Below are positions 8,093 to 17,432 of a stretch of DNA of 64,000 nucleotides, in pieces (position 1 is the first letter of the stretch; every line of letters starts with the position of its first letter). The stretch spans positions 1 to 64,000 of the forward strand of contig NZ_JACYMO010000012.1 in the NCBI RefSeq assembly GCF_014838825.1, read 5' to 3'. The stretch comes from Erwinia persicina. Its GTDB lineage: Bacteria; Pseudomonadota; Gammaproteobacteria; Enterobacterales; Enterobacteriaceae. The position numbers and the translations under genes were made by a program. A model generated the notes under the pieces. That model made no database searches, was not told where the DNA came from, and saw only the letters and a program-made list of their open reading frames with translations.

Positions 8093-8560
8093 ATGAACAA
8101 CTGCAATGATATTTTCATCTTTGGCGATGAACAGGTTTTTTTTCCTAAGTTCAGAAAACTGCTGAGTTTGAAACCTGCGGCCAGAGGGACAGGCAGGATC
8201 CTTCAGCTCAGGCAGACCACCGCGCGAGTATTATTTGTTATTTTGAAATCAGGTGATAAAGAATATGTCCCGGATGATAAAATCCTGTACGAAGTTTGGG
8301 ATACTCATGGATTAAGTTCATCGAGCCAGGCACTGTACCGTAGCGTAAACATGATTAATAAAAAAATCATTGAGATGTCCGGACGAAAAGAGGGGGAGTG
8401 CATCAAACGGGTTTACCGGCGCGGATACCGGATTGAAGACGTTAAGAGGCTGTCTGATTGCCACTTTTGCGCCTTTTTCATTAATGGCGTTGATAAAAAG
8501 AGATATGAAAACGGTTCGCTGAAAAGCTGTCACTCCGCCTCTTCACCTTGCCCTCGCTGA
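8093..8560 (+). CDS. Soluble winged-helix regulator A
   Basis: A 155-aa DNA-binding protein with one OmpR/PhoB-type winged-helix domain (about 35-120): LRQTTARVLFVILKSGD, YVPDDKILYEVWD, SSQALYRSVNMINKK and the wing CIKRVYRRGYRIEDV. Unlike ToxR/CadC there is no membrane helix; the tail holds Cys residues (SDCHFCAFF). I prefer the ATG at 8093 over 8087 because GGAAG then lies 8 nt upstream. It is a paralogue of the next gene (shared ILYEVWD and GLSS-S-QAL-RS motifs). Proximity to the fimbrial operon suggests a fimbrial regulator, but this is inference. Confidence 0.7.
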   Translation: MNNCNDIFIFGDEQVFFPKFRKLLSLKPAARGTGRILQLRQTTARVLFVILKSGDKEYVPDDKILYEVWDTHGLSSSSQALYRSVNMINKKIIEMSGRKEGECIKRVYRRGYRIEDVKRLSDCHFCAFFINGVDKKRYENGSLKSCHSASSPCPR

Positions 8561-8812
8561 TTCGTTATCCACATCAGACAGACCTTGCCGGGCAGTTATC
8601 CCCCATGACGGAGCACGGCGCACACGGCCAGGAACGGTATGGCCCTCTCCGGACGTGATACAACAGATCCCGAGGTAAGGCAGACGCCACCGTCACAGGC
8701 AGTAAGGTGGGTTCTGACACCCGCCAGGCCCACGCTACATCACAACGCATTAATTTTAATCAGTTTTTATCAAAAAACATAAAACACTGCCCCTTTTTGC
8801 TTCACATTTTAC

Positions 8813-8856
8813 GGGATTAAAAACCGATAAAACTTTAATATTTAGATTTTAATCCC
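8813..8856. promoter_or_regulatory. Inverted repeat upstream of regulator B
   Basis: GGGATTAAAA (8813-8822) and TTTTAATCCC (8847-8856) are perfect 10-bp inverted arms separated by 24 bp of AT-rich DNA. A second, smaller near-palindrome, TTGGAATTTAAATCCAA, follows near 8875. Both lie just before winged-helix regulator B and are candidate binding sites for regulator A or B. The rest of 8561-8907 holds no gene. Confidence 0.45.
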
Positions 8857-8907
8857 ATTTCGCATAAGAAAATTGGAATTTAAATCCAAAAAATTGTTTT
8901 ATTAGTC

Positions 8908-9399
8908 TTGTTAAATGCTGTTAATGAACTGGCCAATGATACGTTTATTATCTTTGATAACATGCCGTTCAAAGAGGTGTGGAGATTAAAAAGTTTGGAA
9001 AGTGAAGAAAAAGGAATGTACCTGATAAATGACAAGGTGCTTTTTATCCCCAAAGAAAGAGTACTTGTTAATTACGCTCTGAAGAACAACCGAAAACACA
9101 ACGTCATCAAACTACGGAAAACGGTCAGCCGGCTTCTTTACCTTCTTCTGAATAACTTTGAAGAAGATTACGTCAGCGCTGATTATATTTTATATGAAGT
9201 GTGGGACAGCTATGGATTAAGCTCATCTGAACAGGCTTTAAGGCGGAGCATCAATCGTGTCAATACCATTCTTCGTGAGATGGACGTGGACGAGAATGCG
9301 ATCTTAAAGGTTGACCGGAGAGGCTATAAGATTAATAACGTTAAAAAAATCTTCCCGTGTATTTTATGTGAGCTCTATGCAAAGTGCAAAGCACTATAA
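8908..9399 (+). CDS. Soluble winged-helix regulator B
   Basis: Paralogue of the preceding regulator, up to 163 aa from a TTG at 8908. The winged-helix domain covers the C-terminal 110 residues (IKLRKTVSRLLYLLL, YVSADYILYEVWDSYGLSSS, QALRRSINRVNTI, ILKVDRRGYKINNV). There is no membrane helix; a Cys pair near the end (CILCELYAKC) parallels regulator A. The start is uncertain: TTG 8908 has no clear ribosome site. ATG 8962 is possible, and ATG 9016 aligns with the start of regulator A but has GGA immediately adjacent. Low GC and position between regulator A and the fimbrial operon suggest it controls fimbriae. Confidence 0.66.
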   Translation: MLNAVNELANDTFIIFDNMPFKEVWRLKSLESEEKGMYLINDKVLFIPKERVLVNYALKNNRKHNVIKLRKTVSRLLYLLLNNFEEDYVSADYILYEVWDSYGLSSSEQALRRSINRVNTILREMDVDENAILKVDRRGYKINNVKKIFPCILCELYAKCKAL

Positions 9400-10291
9400 C
9401 TTTTCGCCTGTCTGCCCTGATAAGATGAACGCCCGTCATCCTACATAATTAATGTTCGATTAGTGTTAACGACGATATCCTCCCTGACGTCTGTCGCAGG
9501 CTCCCCCCTCAGGGCCTGGTTATTTCTTCTGCTATTGTTCCCCTTTATCCCGCCATTCCCCCCTTGAGCGGCAGGTCGTTCAGCCTGCCTGCTGCCTTGC
9601 AGCTGCCGGTTCTGCACCCCACGTACTTCCTTTTTATTATCGTGTTGCGCTTATCCTGCTTGCAGAGTCGCTATTCTGAAGTCTGAAGCTTCGGCTTTAT
9701 GAACAGCCTGACGTGATCCACTGCGTGCATCTACCGGAAAGAACAGGACATTATTACGAACTGTTGTTTGATTTTTTTTCATTTAAAAACAACCCTATCG
9801 TTCATCTTTTTTACAAATCCCACACAAAAAGTATAATATCCTGCCGTTTTATACACCTGCAACACTTAAGAAACATCTCACCCTAAACGAAACACCCAGC
9901 ACATAAAACTGAAAAGCTAGATTACTGCAGCCTTTACAACCAAAATAATCACAACTATCAGACCAGACAGACAACTTTTCTTTTGACTACGCATTTTCAC
10001 GTAATTTCATAAGATGCACGGGTGATACATGCTAAGGCCTGAGAGAGAGAGCTGTTAACAGAAATTACCCTCCCATTCTCAAACGGGTATTTTATTTTTA
10101 TTTTCTCCTGGCATCTTCTTATGAAGAGACAGTGTTAAAAAGTCATTGACTGGATCACCTGATCTTTTCCCGGATTGATAAGAAAGAAACCAAGGGTGGA
10201 GGGCAATACATATTTAATCGTATTCCCACCCCGTTAAATGTGCTACCTGACGTGGCAAATATCGTAATAATACCATTATGGAATAAAGACA
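9400..10291. other. Long non-coding leader before the fimbrial operon
   Basis: About 890 bp without a credible gene on either strand, between winged-helix regulator B and the major fimbrial subunit. It becomes AT-rich after about 9730. It holds one good sigma70-type promoter (9810-9837), which would give a roughly 450-nt leader. I saw no long inverted repeats of the fim-switch kind, so control by an invertible element is not supported. Confidence 0.5.
9810..9837 (+). promoter_or_regulatory. Candidate sigma70 promoter of the fimbrial operon
   Basis: TTTACA (9810-9815), a 16-bp spacer, then a perfect TATAAT (9832-9837), reading toward the fimbrial genes. It is the best promoter match in the 890-bp leader. 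The start of transcription would be about 450 nt before the major subunit gene. Confidence 0.45.
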
Positions 10292-10876
10292 ATGAACGTT
10301 AAAAAGAATACTAAAACTCTGCTGGCGCTGGTTATTACCTCGCTGATGCCAGTCAGTTCAGTTATCGCCGCAGGGACAAGCGGTGGTACGGTCAATTTTA
10401 ATGGCAGCGTCGTGACGTCTGCCTGTGCTATTGGCGCAAAAAGCGCCGTTATCGATGTGCCAATGGGTGAGGTCCGAACCGCTGCACTCGCGGCAGCGGG
10501 CAGTGAAGCCAGCACGGCAAAATCGTTCGAGATTACGCTGGAAGATTGCGAAATCGCTGATACCTCGGCTTCAACCCCGGATGCTCCGATTGCGGCCACT
10601 GCCGTGTCAGTCACCTTCAGCGGTACACCCGACGGCACGGACCCCAACAGCCTCGCCGTGGGCGCAAACGGAGGCAGCGCTGCCGCGCAAAACGTCGCAA
10701 TACGTCTTTATGACGCGCAGGGCAATGTGGTGAAGCTGGGTGAAGCGGCAGAAGCCATTCCGATTCGTAAAGGCTCAAACACCCTCAGTTACAGCGCAAA
10801 ATATTATTCACCCAAAGGCAGCGCCACGGCCGGTGATGCCAGTGCCGTCGCGACCTATACCATTACCTATTCATAA
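10292..10876 (+). CDS. Major fimbrial subunit, type 1 family
   Basis: Structural pilin of 194 aa exported through a signal peptide cleaved near Ala27. It has the type 1 pilin signature: a donor-strand N-terminus (GTVNFNGSVV), a disulfide Cys pair (Cys45 in SACAIG and Cys86 in EDCEIA), conserved SVTFSGTPDG and VAIRLYDAQG strands, and a penultimate Tyr in the C-terminal beta strand (YTITYS). It is the first gene of a chaperone-usher operon. A GC-rich hairpin follows it, as is common where the major subunit must be made in excess. Confidence 0.92.
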   Translation: MNVKKNTKTLLALVITSLMPVSSVIAAGTSGGTVNFNGSVVTSACAIGAKSAVIDVPMGEVRTAALAAAGSEASTAKSFEITLEDCEIADTSASTPDAPIAATAVSVTFSGTPDGTDPNSLAVGANGGSAAAQNVAIRLYDAQGNVVKLGEAAEAIPIRKGSNTLSYSAKYYSPKGSATAGDASAVATYTITYS

Positions 10877-10884
10877 GTCGCAGG

Positions 10885-10901
10885 CCCGGTCTGCGACCGG
10901 G
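10885..10901 (+). terminator. Hairpin after major pilin gene (attenuator or RNA stabiliser)
   Basis: CCCGGTC-TGC-GACCGGG: a perfect 7-bp GC-rich stem with a 3-nt loop, followed by TCTTCTTTC. It lies in the 51-bp gap between the pilin and chaperone genes. It could partly terminate or protect the pilin message and so set the high pilin-to-assembly-protein ratio. Confidence 0.6.
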
Positions 10902-10927
10902 TCTTCTTTCACGTTAAGGAGAAACCA

Positions 10928-11605
10928 GTGCGTGCAAAAATAGGGATTTTTCTGGCTTGTGCGCTGTGCTCATTAGCCGTTCACGCCGGAGGCGTGGGGT
11001 TGGGCGCAACCAGAATGATCTATTCCAGCTCAACATCGCAATCCATGCTTCAGGTCAGAAATACCCATACTGAAGCCTCCTTTTTGATTCAGTCATGGAT
11101 TGAAAATGACCGGGGTGAACGGACGAACGATTTTGTGATTACGCCCCCCTTGTATGTGCTGAAACCCGCCAGTGAAAGCGTGGTTAAAATCCTTTTTAGC
11201 GGCAATGCTTTACCGCAGGATCGTGAAACCCTTTACTGGATGACGGTGAAAGCCATTCCCCAGCAGAATAAAGAGAGTGCGGGTAATTCACTGCAGTTTG
11301 CCTCCGCGAACCGAATCAAAATTTTTTATCGCCCTGTGGGACTCCACGGCGAAGCCGGGGAGGCAGGCAGGAAAATTACCGGCCGTTTTCATGCAGGCAA
11401 TATCACGCTGACGAACCCAACGCCTTATTACATCACCACGATCAATGTGAGTGTTGACGGTAAAGCTATGCAGCAGGTCATGATACCGCCAAAAGGCGGC
11501 GTTACGCTGTCAGAATCATTTAATGGTGCAAAGAACTTCAGTTATCAGACCATTAATGATTACGGCGCATGGACGCCTGTCACTCTATTGCCTTTACATC
11601 AATAA
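10928..11605 (+). CDS. Periplasmic fimbrial chaperone (PapD/FimC family)
   Basis: A 225-aa chaperone that caps fimbrial subunits in the periplasm by donating a G1 strand. It starts at GTG with AGGAG about 7 nt upstream. A signal peptide (to about residue 20, VHA-G) is followed by the two Ig-like domains: N-terminal GLGATRMIYSSSTSQSMLQVRN, the PPLYVLKPASESVVKILF strand, the conserved RETLYWMTVKAIP and the NRIKIFYRP motif. These are the usual FimC/PapD signatures. It lies between the pilin and usher genes; the usher begins 8 bp after its stop. Confidence 0.92.
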   Translation: MRAKIGIFLACALCSLAVHAGGVGLGATRMIYSSSTSQSMLQVRNTHTEASFLIQSWIENDRGERTNDFVITPPLYVLKPASESVVKILFSGNALPQDRETLYWMTVKAIPQQNKESAGNSLQFASANRIKIFYRPVGLHGEAGEAGRKITGRFHAGNITLTNPTPYYITTINVSVDGKAMQQVMIPPKGGVTLSESFNGAKNFSYQTINDYGAWTPVTLLPLHQ

Positions 11606-11613
11606 GCGACACC

Positions 11614-14139
11614 GTGAAATTACGAACGCTGTGTGTTCTGGTTATTTACCAGCTTGGCAGGCAAGCCATCGCCGCAGAAAACGCGTTGCAATTTAATCCG
11701 GCTTTTCTCAGTGGCGAAAATCCAAACACTGCCGATCTGTCATGGATCAACGCAGGCAGTGCTTTACCCCCTGGTGAATATAATCTGAACGTTTCTGCGA
11801 ATAATAATTATGCCTTCACCGGGGATATCGCATTCAGGGTTGACGGCAGAGGCATCGGCGATGCCCAGCCATGCCTGACGGAGAAGCAAATTTCCGCGCT
11901 GGGTGTCGATATCCGTCAGGCTAAAGGCGGCAAACTACCGTTAGTCAGCCCCTGCTATTTTCCTGGAGAGCTTTTTGATGACACTCACTTTAGCCTCGAC
12001 CAGCAAACGTTGAGCCTCAATTTCACCTTTCCCCAGCGAGCAATGCGCACGCTGCCGCGCGGCTTCGTCAACCCGGACAGCTGGGAATATGGTATTACGT
12101 CGGCATGGGTGAACTACGTCATTAACGGGTCGAATTCCGAATATCGGGGTAGCGAGCGCACGCGTGAACAGCAGCTCTTCATGAGTTTAAATAGCGGCGT
12201 TAACCTCGGCGCATGGCGACTGCGCGATTACACGACGTGGGCAAAGGACAGCAACGAACTCACACACGTACAAACCTGGCTGCAGCGGGATATACCCGCT
12301 CTCCGGGCTCAGATTTATGCCGGAGAAACCTATTCCTCTTCGCAGATTTTTGATGCCGTTGGCTTACGCGGTGTCGCGTTAAAAACCGATGATAATATGC
12401 TGCCGGCAAGCCTGAGCGGATACGCTCCGGAGGTGCGCGGCATCGCACGCAGCAACGCCACGGTCACGGTGCGCCAGAACGGCAACATAATCTATCAGAC
12501 CTCCGTGCCGCCGGGAGAATTTGTCTTGAAGGATCTCTATCCCACCTCAACGGGTGGTGACCTCGACGTAACGATTAATGAAAGCGACGGCGGGATCACC
12601 CGCTACACGCAGCCTTTTGCCAGCGTACCGAACCTGGTACGTAACGGACAGGTGCAGTATGCCTTTGGGGCAGGCCGTTACAGGCCCGGTACTCAGCAGA
12701 ACGCGCCTGCTTTTGCCCAGGGGGAATTTTTTTATGGCTGGCGATACGGGCTCACTTTTTACGGCGGAGCGCAGGTTGCGGATCAGTACAACGCGATAGC
12801 GACCGGCATCGGGCAAAACATCGGCAGATTTGGCGCATACTCGCTGGATATCACTCATGCCCGCAGCGAGCTGGCGGATGAGCGACATTACGCCGGTAAT
12901 TCTGTCCGCCTGCGCTACAGTAAGCTGCTGAACGACTACGGTACCCGCCTGAACTTCTTCTCGCTGCGCTACTCCACGAAAGGGTTCTATACCCTGTCTG
13001 ACACCACCTATAAAGTCATGTCCGGGAGCGGGACGGAAAACAGTACCGCGAGAGACACGACCAGCACCTCTGATTATCAGAGTGCCTACAACCTGCGCCT
13101 GACGCGTAAAGCGAAGAACCAGGTGTTATTAATGCAGCCGCTGGGTGAGCTGGGTTCGCTGTCGCTCTCCTGGGATCAACAAACCTACTGGAATACGCCT
13201 AACACCACGCAGAGTATGCAGCTGGCCTGGAACGCGACGTTCCATCGGGTCTCCGTCGGTGTGAGCGTGCAGCGCAGCACCAGCATCTACGATAACGAGA
13301 AAGATAACATTCTGGCGATGTCCGTTTCTGTGCCCTTAGGCAGTCCGGCCCACTCTACGCGCGTGCGCTTCGCCACGACACAGGCCAATTCGACCGGGGC
13401 CACCCATAGCGCAGGGGTCAGTGGCTATGTGCCGGGGAATGAGAATCTGTTCTACAGCGTGAATCAGCGTTACAGCCAGCAGCAGCAGTACGGCGGCGAT
13501 GCCGCACTGCAATATGACGGTCAGTGGGGCGATTACAACGTCGGCTACAGCTATGGTCAGGACTCAAAAACCGTTAACTATGGCATCAACGGGGCCGTGG
13601 TGCTGCATGAAGATGGCCTGACGCTGAGCCAGCCGCTCGGAAATACCAATATTCTGGTGAAAGCCACAGGCGCCAGCCAGGTGGCAATACTCAATCAGAA
13701 GGGCATAAAAACCGACAGTCGCGGCTATGCCGTGATCCCTTACGCTACCCCGTATCGGGTGAACCAGGTTGCGCTGGATGTCACGACAGCGGGCAGTGAC
13801 GTTGAGGTGGAAAATGCCATCGTCAACACCACACCGGCTGAAGGCGCGATGGTGCGCGCGACGATCACAACCCATCAGGGCGCGAAAGTGATGTTTATCG
13901 TTCGGCATCGTCAGGATGTGCTGCCTTTCGGCACCCTCGTCTCCTTTGCCGAGGGCAACACCAGCAGCATTGTCGGCGATGGCGGCAGTCTGTATTTCTC
14001 AGGCTTAACCCCGCAGGGAACGCTGCAGGCTGCCTGGGGACACGGGCACGACCGGCAGTGCACTATCCGCTACCGGCTGACTCAACAGAACTATAACCCC
14101 CATACGGGGCTATATGCGCAGGAGGTGCTATGCGAGTAA
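11614..14139 (+). CDS. Outer-membrane fimbrial usher (FimD/PapC family)
   Basis: Beta-barrel usher (about 841 aa from GTG 11614) that secretes and polymerises fimbrial subunits. The N-terminal domain begins just after the signal peptide with the typical ALQFNPAFL. Next come the barrel, the plug (APEVRGIARSNATVTVRQNG), the PPGEFVLKDLYPTSTGGDLDVTI region and the two C-terminal domains with a terminal Cys pair (RQCTIRYRL and QEVLCE). I prefer GTG 11614 because it yields a signal peptide (VKLRTLCVLVIYQL) and avoids overlapping the chaperone; an ATG at 11569 would overlap it by 37 nt. It overlaps the next gene by 10 nt. Confidence 0.92.
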   Translation: MKLRTLCVLVIYQLGRQAIAAENALQFNPAFLSGENPNTADLSWINAGSALPPGEYNLNVSANNNYAFTGDIAFRVDGRGIGDAQPCLTEKQISALGVDIRQAKGGKLPLVSPCYFPGELFDDTHFSLDQQTLSLNFTFPQRAMRTLPRGFVNPDSWEYGITSAWVNYVINGSNSEYRGSERTREQQLFMSLNSGVNLGAWRLRDYTTWAKDSNELTHVQTWLQRDIPALRAQIYAGETYSSSQIFDAVGLRGVALKTDDNMLPASLSGYAPEVRGIARSNATVTVRQNGNIIYQTSVPPGEFVLKDLYPTSTGGDLDVTINESDGGITRYTQPFASVPNLVRNGQVQYAFGAGRYRPGTQQNAPAFAQGEFFYGWRYGLTFYGGAQVADQYNAIATGIGQNIGRFGAYSLDITHARSELADERHYAGNSVRLRYSKLLNDYGTRLNFFSLRYSTKGFYTLSDTTYKVMSGSGTENSTARDTTSTSDYQSAYNLRLTRKAKNQVLLMQPLGELGSLSLSWDQQTYWNTPNTTQSMQLAWNATFHRVSVGVSVQRSTSIYDNEKDNILAMSVSVPLGSPAHSTRVRFATTQANSTGATHSAGVSGYVPGNENLFYSVNQRYSQQQQYGGDAALQYDGQWGDYNVGYSYGQDSKTVNYGINGAVVLHEDGLTLSQPLGNTNILVKATGASQVAILNQKGIKTDSRGYAVIPYATPYRVNQVALDVTTAGSDVEVENAIVNTTPAEGAMVRATITTHQGAKVMFIVRHRQDVLPFGTLVSFAEGNTSSIVGDGGSLYFSGLTPQGTLQAAWGHGHDRQCTIRYRLTQQNYNPHTGLYAQEVLCE

Positions 14140-14648
14140 GCCTTCGTCTGGCCGCTCTTGTGCTTTTGCTGACCGGTATGCGCCCAGCCCAGGGATATGA
14201 CGTCCTGGTCTCGGTAACAGGCACCCTGATTGGTAATACCTGTGTGGCCGCCGCCGATTCGCTGGTGAAGAACGTCCCGCTCGGCACCATTGGCATTAAG
14301 CAGTTCAGCAGGGCAGGGGCCGTCAGCAATATCAAAACCCCTTTTACGCTAAAGCTGGAAGAGTGTGGCCCCACCTTTGCCGGCGTCAGGATCACCTTCA
14401 GTGGTACCCCGGACAGTGTATCGCCACAGTTCATCAAGGTGGCGGAACCCGGGGCGACGGGCGTGGCGGTACAGATCCTCGATGCTACAGGCTCACCGAT
14501 CCCGCTCAACACTCAGACCAAAGCCTATGGCACTGAGGGAAGTGACAGCGTTGAGATGACCTTTTATGCCCGATTGATTGCGACGGGCGATGCTGTCAGC
14601 GTCGGCCCGGTGTCGGCCATTGCCACCTGGACTACGGAGTATCAGTAA
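14130..14648 (+). CDS. Minor fimbrial subunit
   Basis: A 172-aa pilin-domain protein with a signal peptide (cleavage after AQG, about residue 22). It has the pilin Cys pair (GNTCVAA and EECGPTF), a SGTPDSVSP strand and a C-terminal WTTEY. It probably joins the tip adhesin to the fimbrial shaft, as FimF/FimG or PapE-type adaptors do. It overlaps the usher gene by 10 nt and its stop overlaps the adhesin start (TAATG), so expression is coupled. Confidence 0.87.
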   Translation: MRVSLRLAALVLLLTGMRPAQGYDVLVSVTGTLIGNTCVAAADSLVKNVPLGTIGIKQFSRAGAVSNIKTPFTLKLEECGPTFAGVRITFSGTPDSVSPQFIKVAEPGATGVAVQILDATGSPIPLNTQTKAYGTEGSDSVEMTFYARLIATGDAVSVGPVSAIATWTTEYQ

Positions 14649-15658
14649 TGCGTCACCGGATAGTGATCGGCTGTCTGCTTTTCGCCCACAACGCCTGTGC
14701 GCTGGACTGGAAATCAGACATTACCATTTCCCCCCCGCCCATGACCTACAAAGGCCCGGCAGATTCCGTTACGCCGGGTCAGATTATTGGCAATGCCTGG
14801 AGCGCTTCGGCCACTGTTCAGGAGGTTTTCTGGTGCGGATGGATAGCCACCTGCAACAAAGGGACGATGGAGCCTGGCAGCGGTGCGATATCCACCGGCA
14901 TGACGGTGGCAATAGATGGCGCAAATTATGCCATTTTCGAAACCGGCGTGCCGGGTGTCGGCTTCGTTATCGGTCTTCGTGATTTTAACGGCACAACCTA
15001 TATTCCGCTGCAAACCGGTGTGATTCAGACGTATCCCGCGCAAGGAACCAGTGCCGTGGCAACGGATTTAGGCTGGTCAGCAAAGGTGACTTTTGTGAAA
15101 ACCAACAAGACGCTGAAATCGGGCACCTATCAAACGGCGAGTATCGATGCCGCGATCCTGACGGCGTATAACAACGAAACAAAAACCGCCAGAGTCAGAA
15201 TCAACCCGACCACTATTACTGTGACCGCCAGCGGATGTACGGTCAGCACAACACAGGCAGACGTCAAACTGGGCACCCTGGATGTCCGCACCCTGCCCAG
15301 CCCAGGCAGCGTTTCCGCCTCCGGTACGTTCAACGTGAGCCTGACCTGTGATGAGAAAGTGGCGGTGAATGCGGTCATGACCGATCAGACCACGCCGGCG
15401 AATACCTCTTCGGTGGTCACGCTGACAGGCGATTCGACGGCATCCGGCGTCGGCGTACAGTTTTTCTACAATGGTACCGGCCCGCTGATGATGGGGCCTG
15501 ATAACACCAGCGAAGGCACAACTAACCAGTTTTATATTAAAACAACCACGTCGGCGCAGACGCTGACACTGCCGTTTCAGGCCAGGTTCGTGCGCACCGG
15601 GGATCTGACACCCGGCACGGCAAAGGCCTTAGCGAGCATTACCTTTTCCTATCAGTGA
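14648..15658 (+). CDS. Two-domain fimbrial tip adhesin (FimH-like)
   Basis: A 336-aa protein with a signal peptide (cleavage near CALDW). The N-terminal domain of about 170 residues, with its own Cys pair (FWCGW and ATCNKG), does not look like other pilins in the operon and is presumably the receptor-binding lectin domain. From about residue 195 (ASGCTVSTTQADVKLGTLDV) a standard pilin domain runs to the terminal SITFSYQ. Size, two-domain layout and last place in the operon match FimH-type adhesins. The receptor cannot be predicted. Confidence 0.86.
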   Translation: MRHRIVIGCLLFAHNACALDWKSDITISPPPMTYKGPADSVTPGQIIGNAWSASATVQEVFWCGWIATCNKGTMEPGSGAISTGMTVAIDGANYAIFETGVPGVGFVIGLRDFNGTTYIPLQTGVIQTYPAQGTSAVATDLGWSAKVTFVKTNKTLKSGTYQTASIDAAILTAYNNETKTARVRINPTTITVTASGCTVSTTQADVKLGTLDVRTLPSPGSVSASGTFNVSLTCDEKVAVNAVMTDQTTPANTSSVVTLTGDSTASGVGVQFFYNGTGPLMMGPDNTSEGTTNQFYIKTTTSAQTLTLPFQARFVRTGDLTPGTAKALASITFSYQ

Positions 15659-15794
15659 ACCTGCCTGGGCATAAACGGCCAGGGCGGGAGCCGGTTTTAT
15701 GAGATTTTACGCTACCACTTTGGCTTAACTCATCGGGTTTGTTCTATGCTTTTTATCGTCACGTCCTTTTCCCCCCTTCCTGGAGGAGCAGCGC

Positions 15795-16976
15795 ATGAGA
15801 GCATTAACCTATCACGGACCGCATAAGGTCAGCGTCGACAACGTTCCGGACCCGGCCCTGCAGGCAGCGGATGACATTATTCTTCGCGTCACGGCAACGG
15901 CAATCTGCGGTTCGGACCTGCATCTTTACCGGGGAAAAATACCCGGCACGCATCACGGCGACATATTTGGCCATGAGTTTATGGGTGAGGTGGTGGACGC
16001 CGGCAAAGAGGTCAGCGCGGTGGCGAAGGGCGATCGCGTGGTGATCCCGTTTGTGATCGCCTGTGGCGACTGTTTTTTCTGCCATCTGCACAAGTATGCC
16101 GCCTGCGAGAATACCAACAGCGGGAGAGGCGCCATCCTGAACCGAAAAGGCATCACGCCTCCGGCGGCCCTGTTCGGCTACAGCGATCTCTACGGGGGCA
16201 TTCCCGGCGGACAGGCTGAATATGTTCGGGTCCCCAAAGCCAATACTGGCTCCTTCCGGGTTCCCTCAACGCTGCCGGATGAAAAAGTCCTTTTTCTTTC
16301 AGATATCTTACCCACCGCATGGCAGGCGGTGAAGAATGCCGAGATCACCCGGGGTTCCAGCGTTGCCATTTACGGTGCCGGCCCGGTAGGGTTACTCAGT
16401 GCCGCCTGCGCCCGGCACGAAGGGGCGGAACAGATCTTTATGGTCGATCATAATGATTACCGTCTGGCCTTTGCCCGTGAGCGCTATGGCGTTATCCCGA
16501 TTAACTTTGATGAAAATGACGATCCTGCCGCACTGATTATTGAAAACACGGCGGGCCACCGCGGTGTGGACGCCGTCATTGATGCCGTGGGCTTTGAAGC
16601 CAAAGGCAGCCTGACCGAAACCGTGCTGACCACGCTGAAAATTGAGGGAAGCAGCGGCAAGGCGCTGCGGCAGTGTATTGCTGCCGTGCGGCGCGGTGGG
16701 GTGGTCAGCGTCCCCGGCGTTTACGCTGGCTTCATCCACAGCTTTATGTTTGGTGATGCGTTTGATAAGGGCCTGACGTTTAAGATGGGGCAGACCCATG
16801 TTCACGCCTGGCTGCCGGACCTGCTCTCCCTTATCGAAAAGGGCCACCTGAAGCCTGAAGAGATTGTCACCCACCATATGCCGCTGGAAGATGCTGCGAA
16901 AGGATACGAAATTTTTGAAAAACGCGAGGAGGAGTGCCGGAAGGTGATCCTGGTGCCGGGGATGGCCGCGCGCTAA
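15795..16976 (+). CDS. Zinc-dependent alcohol dehydrogenase (MDR family)
   Basis: NAD(P)-dependent medium-chain dehydrogenase of 393 aa, closest in layout to glutathione-independent formaldehyde dehydrogenase-like enzymes. Catalytic zinc ligands Cys38 (ICGSD), His60-Glu61 (FGHEFMG) and a later Asp are in place. The structural zinc lobe has Cys90, Cys93, Cys96 and Cys104 ([12 protein letters not shown]). The Rossmann motif GAGPVG is at 194-199. GGAGGAG lies 7 nt before the ATG. It appears monocistronic. The substrate is not readable; long-loop FDH-like members act on various aldehydes and alcohols. Confidence 0.88.
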   Translation: MRALTYHGPHKVSVDNVPDPALQAADDIILRVTATAICGSDLHLYRGKIPGTHHGDIFGHEFMGEVVDAGKEVSAVAKGDRVVIPFVIACGDCFFCHLHKYAACENTNSGRGAILNRKGITPPAALFGYSDLYGGIPGGQAEYVRVPKANTGSFRVPSTLPDEKVLFLSDILPTAWQAVKNAEITRGSSVAIYGAGPVGLLSAACARHEGAEQIFMVDHNDYRLAFARERYGVIPINFDENDDPAALIIENTAGHRGVDAVIDAVGFEAKGSLTETVLTTLKIEGSSGKALRQCIAAVRRGGVVSVPGVYAGFIHSFMFGDAFDKGLTFKMGQTHVHAWLPDLLSLIEKGHLKPEEIVTHHMPLEDAAKGYEIFEKREEECRKVILVPGMAAR

Positions 16977-16983
16977 CGTCTCC

Positions 16984-17005
16984 CGGGGGCAGAAGACCGC
17001 CCCCG
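16984..17005. terminator. Possible terminator hairpin
   Basis: CGGGGGC-AGAAGACC-GCCCCCG: a perfect 7-bp GC stem with an 8-nt loop, 8 bp after the alcohol dehydrogenase stop. No T-tract follows on the plus strand. Confidence 0.4.
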
Positions 17006-17082
17006 TCCCTTACCCGGGCAAGCTCCGTTCTGCATGTCCCGGCAGTGGGGAACACCCGCAACGGAGAACTTTCTGCTGAGGC

Positions 17083-17277
17083 TTATTGAATGTGTTTCCA
17101 CAGTAACTGGGCAATGCTGATGGCGGCTAAAAAGGTGACAACCGGCCCGATAATCCTGTTTGATCCCTCAAGGTTGATCAAAAAGAAAATGCCAACGGCT
17201 ATCAAAGGTAGCGACGTCAGCATAAACAGGGCGGAAAATTTTACCTTCTTCGCGGTAGAACTGGGAGCGTGAGGCAT
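17083..17277 (-). CDS. Small membrane protein
   Basis: A 64-aa protein with two predicted membrane helices (FSALFMLTSLPLIAVGIFFLI and IIGPVVTFLAAISIAQLLW) joined by a short charged loop, and a Lys-rich N-terminus. I chose ATG 17277 (MPHAPSSTAKK) over a GTG twelve codons upstream because it has a GAAGA sequence about 9 nt away. No family recognised. It is isolated between the alcohol dehydrogenase and the dehydratase. Confidence 0.5.
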   Translation of the reverse strand: MPHAPSSTAKKVKFSALFMLTSLPLIAVGIFFLINLEGSNRIIGPVVTFLAAISIAQLLWKHIQ

Positions 17278-17432
17278 GATGTTTATCTTCGTTATTAACA
17301 GGTTGTGCCGCACATTTTACTTTTCAAAACAGAATAATACTATGTGCCATTTTGCAGAAATACCAGCGGTGCTGAAGACGATTGCCGCTGGCAAAAGGTC
17401 TGTAAAATCGTAGAGACAAAAGGAATGATTCT

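Noticed and set aside
9400-10291. Invertible fim-type switch
   Set aside because: No matching inverted repeats flank a promoter segment, and no FimB/FimE-type recombinase gene is present in the window.
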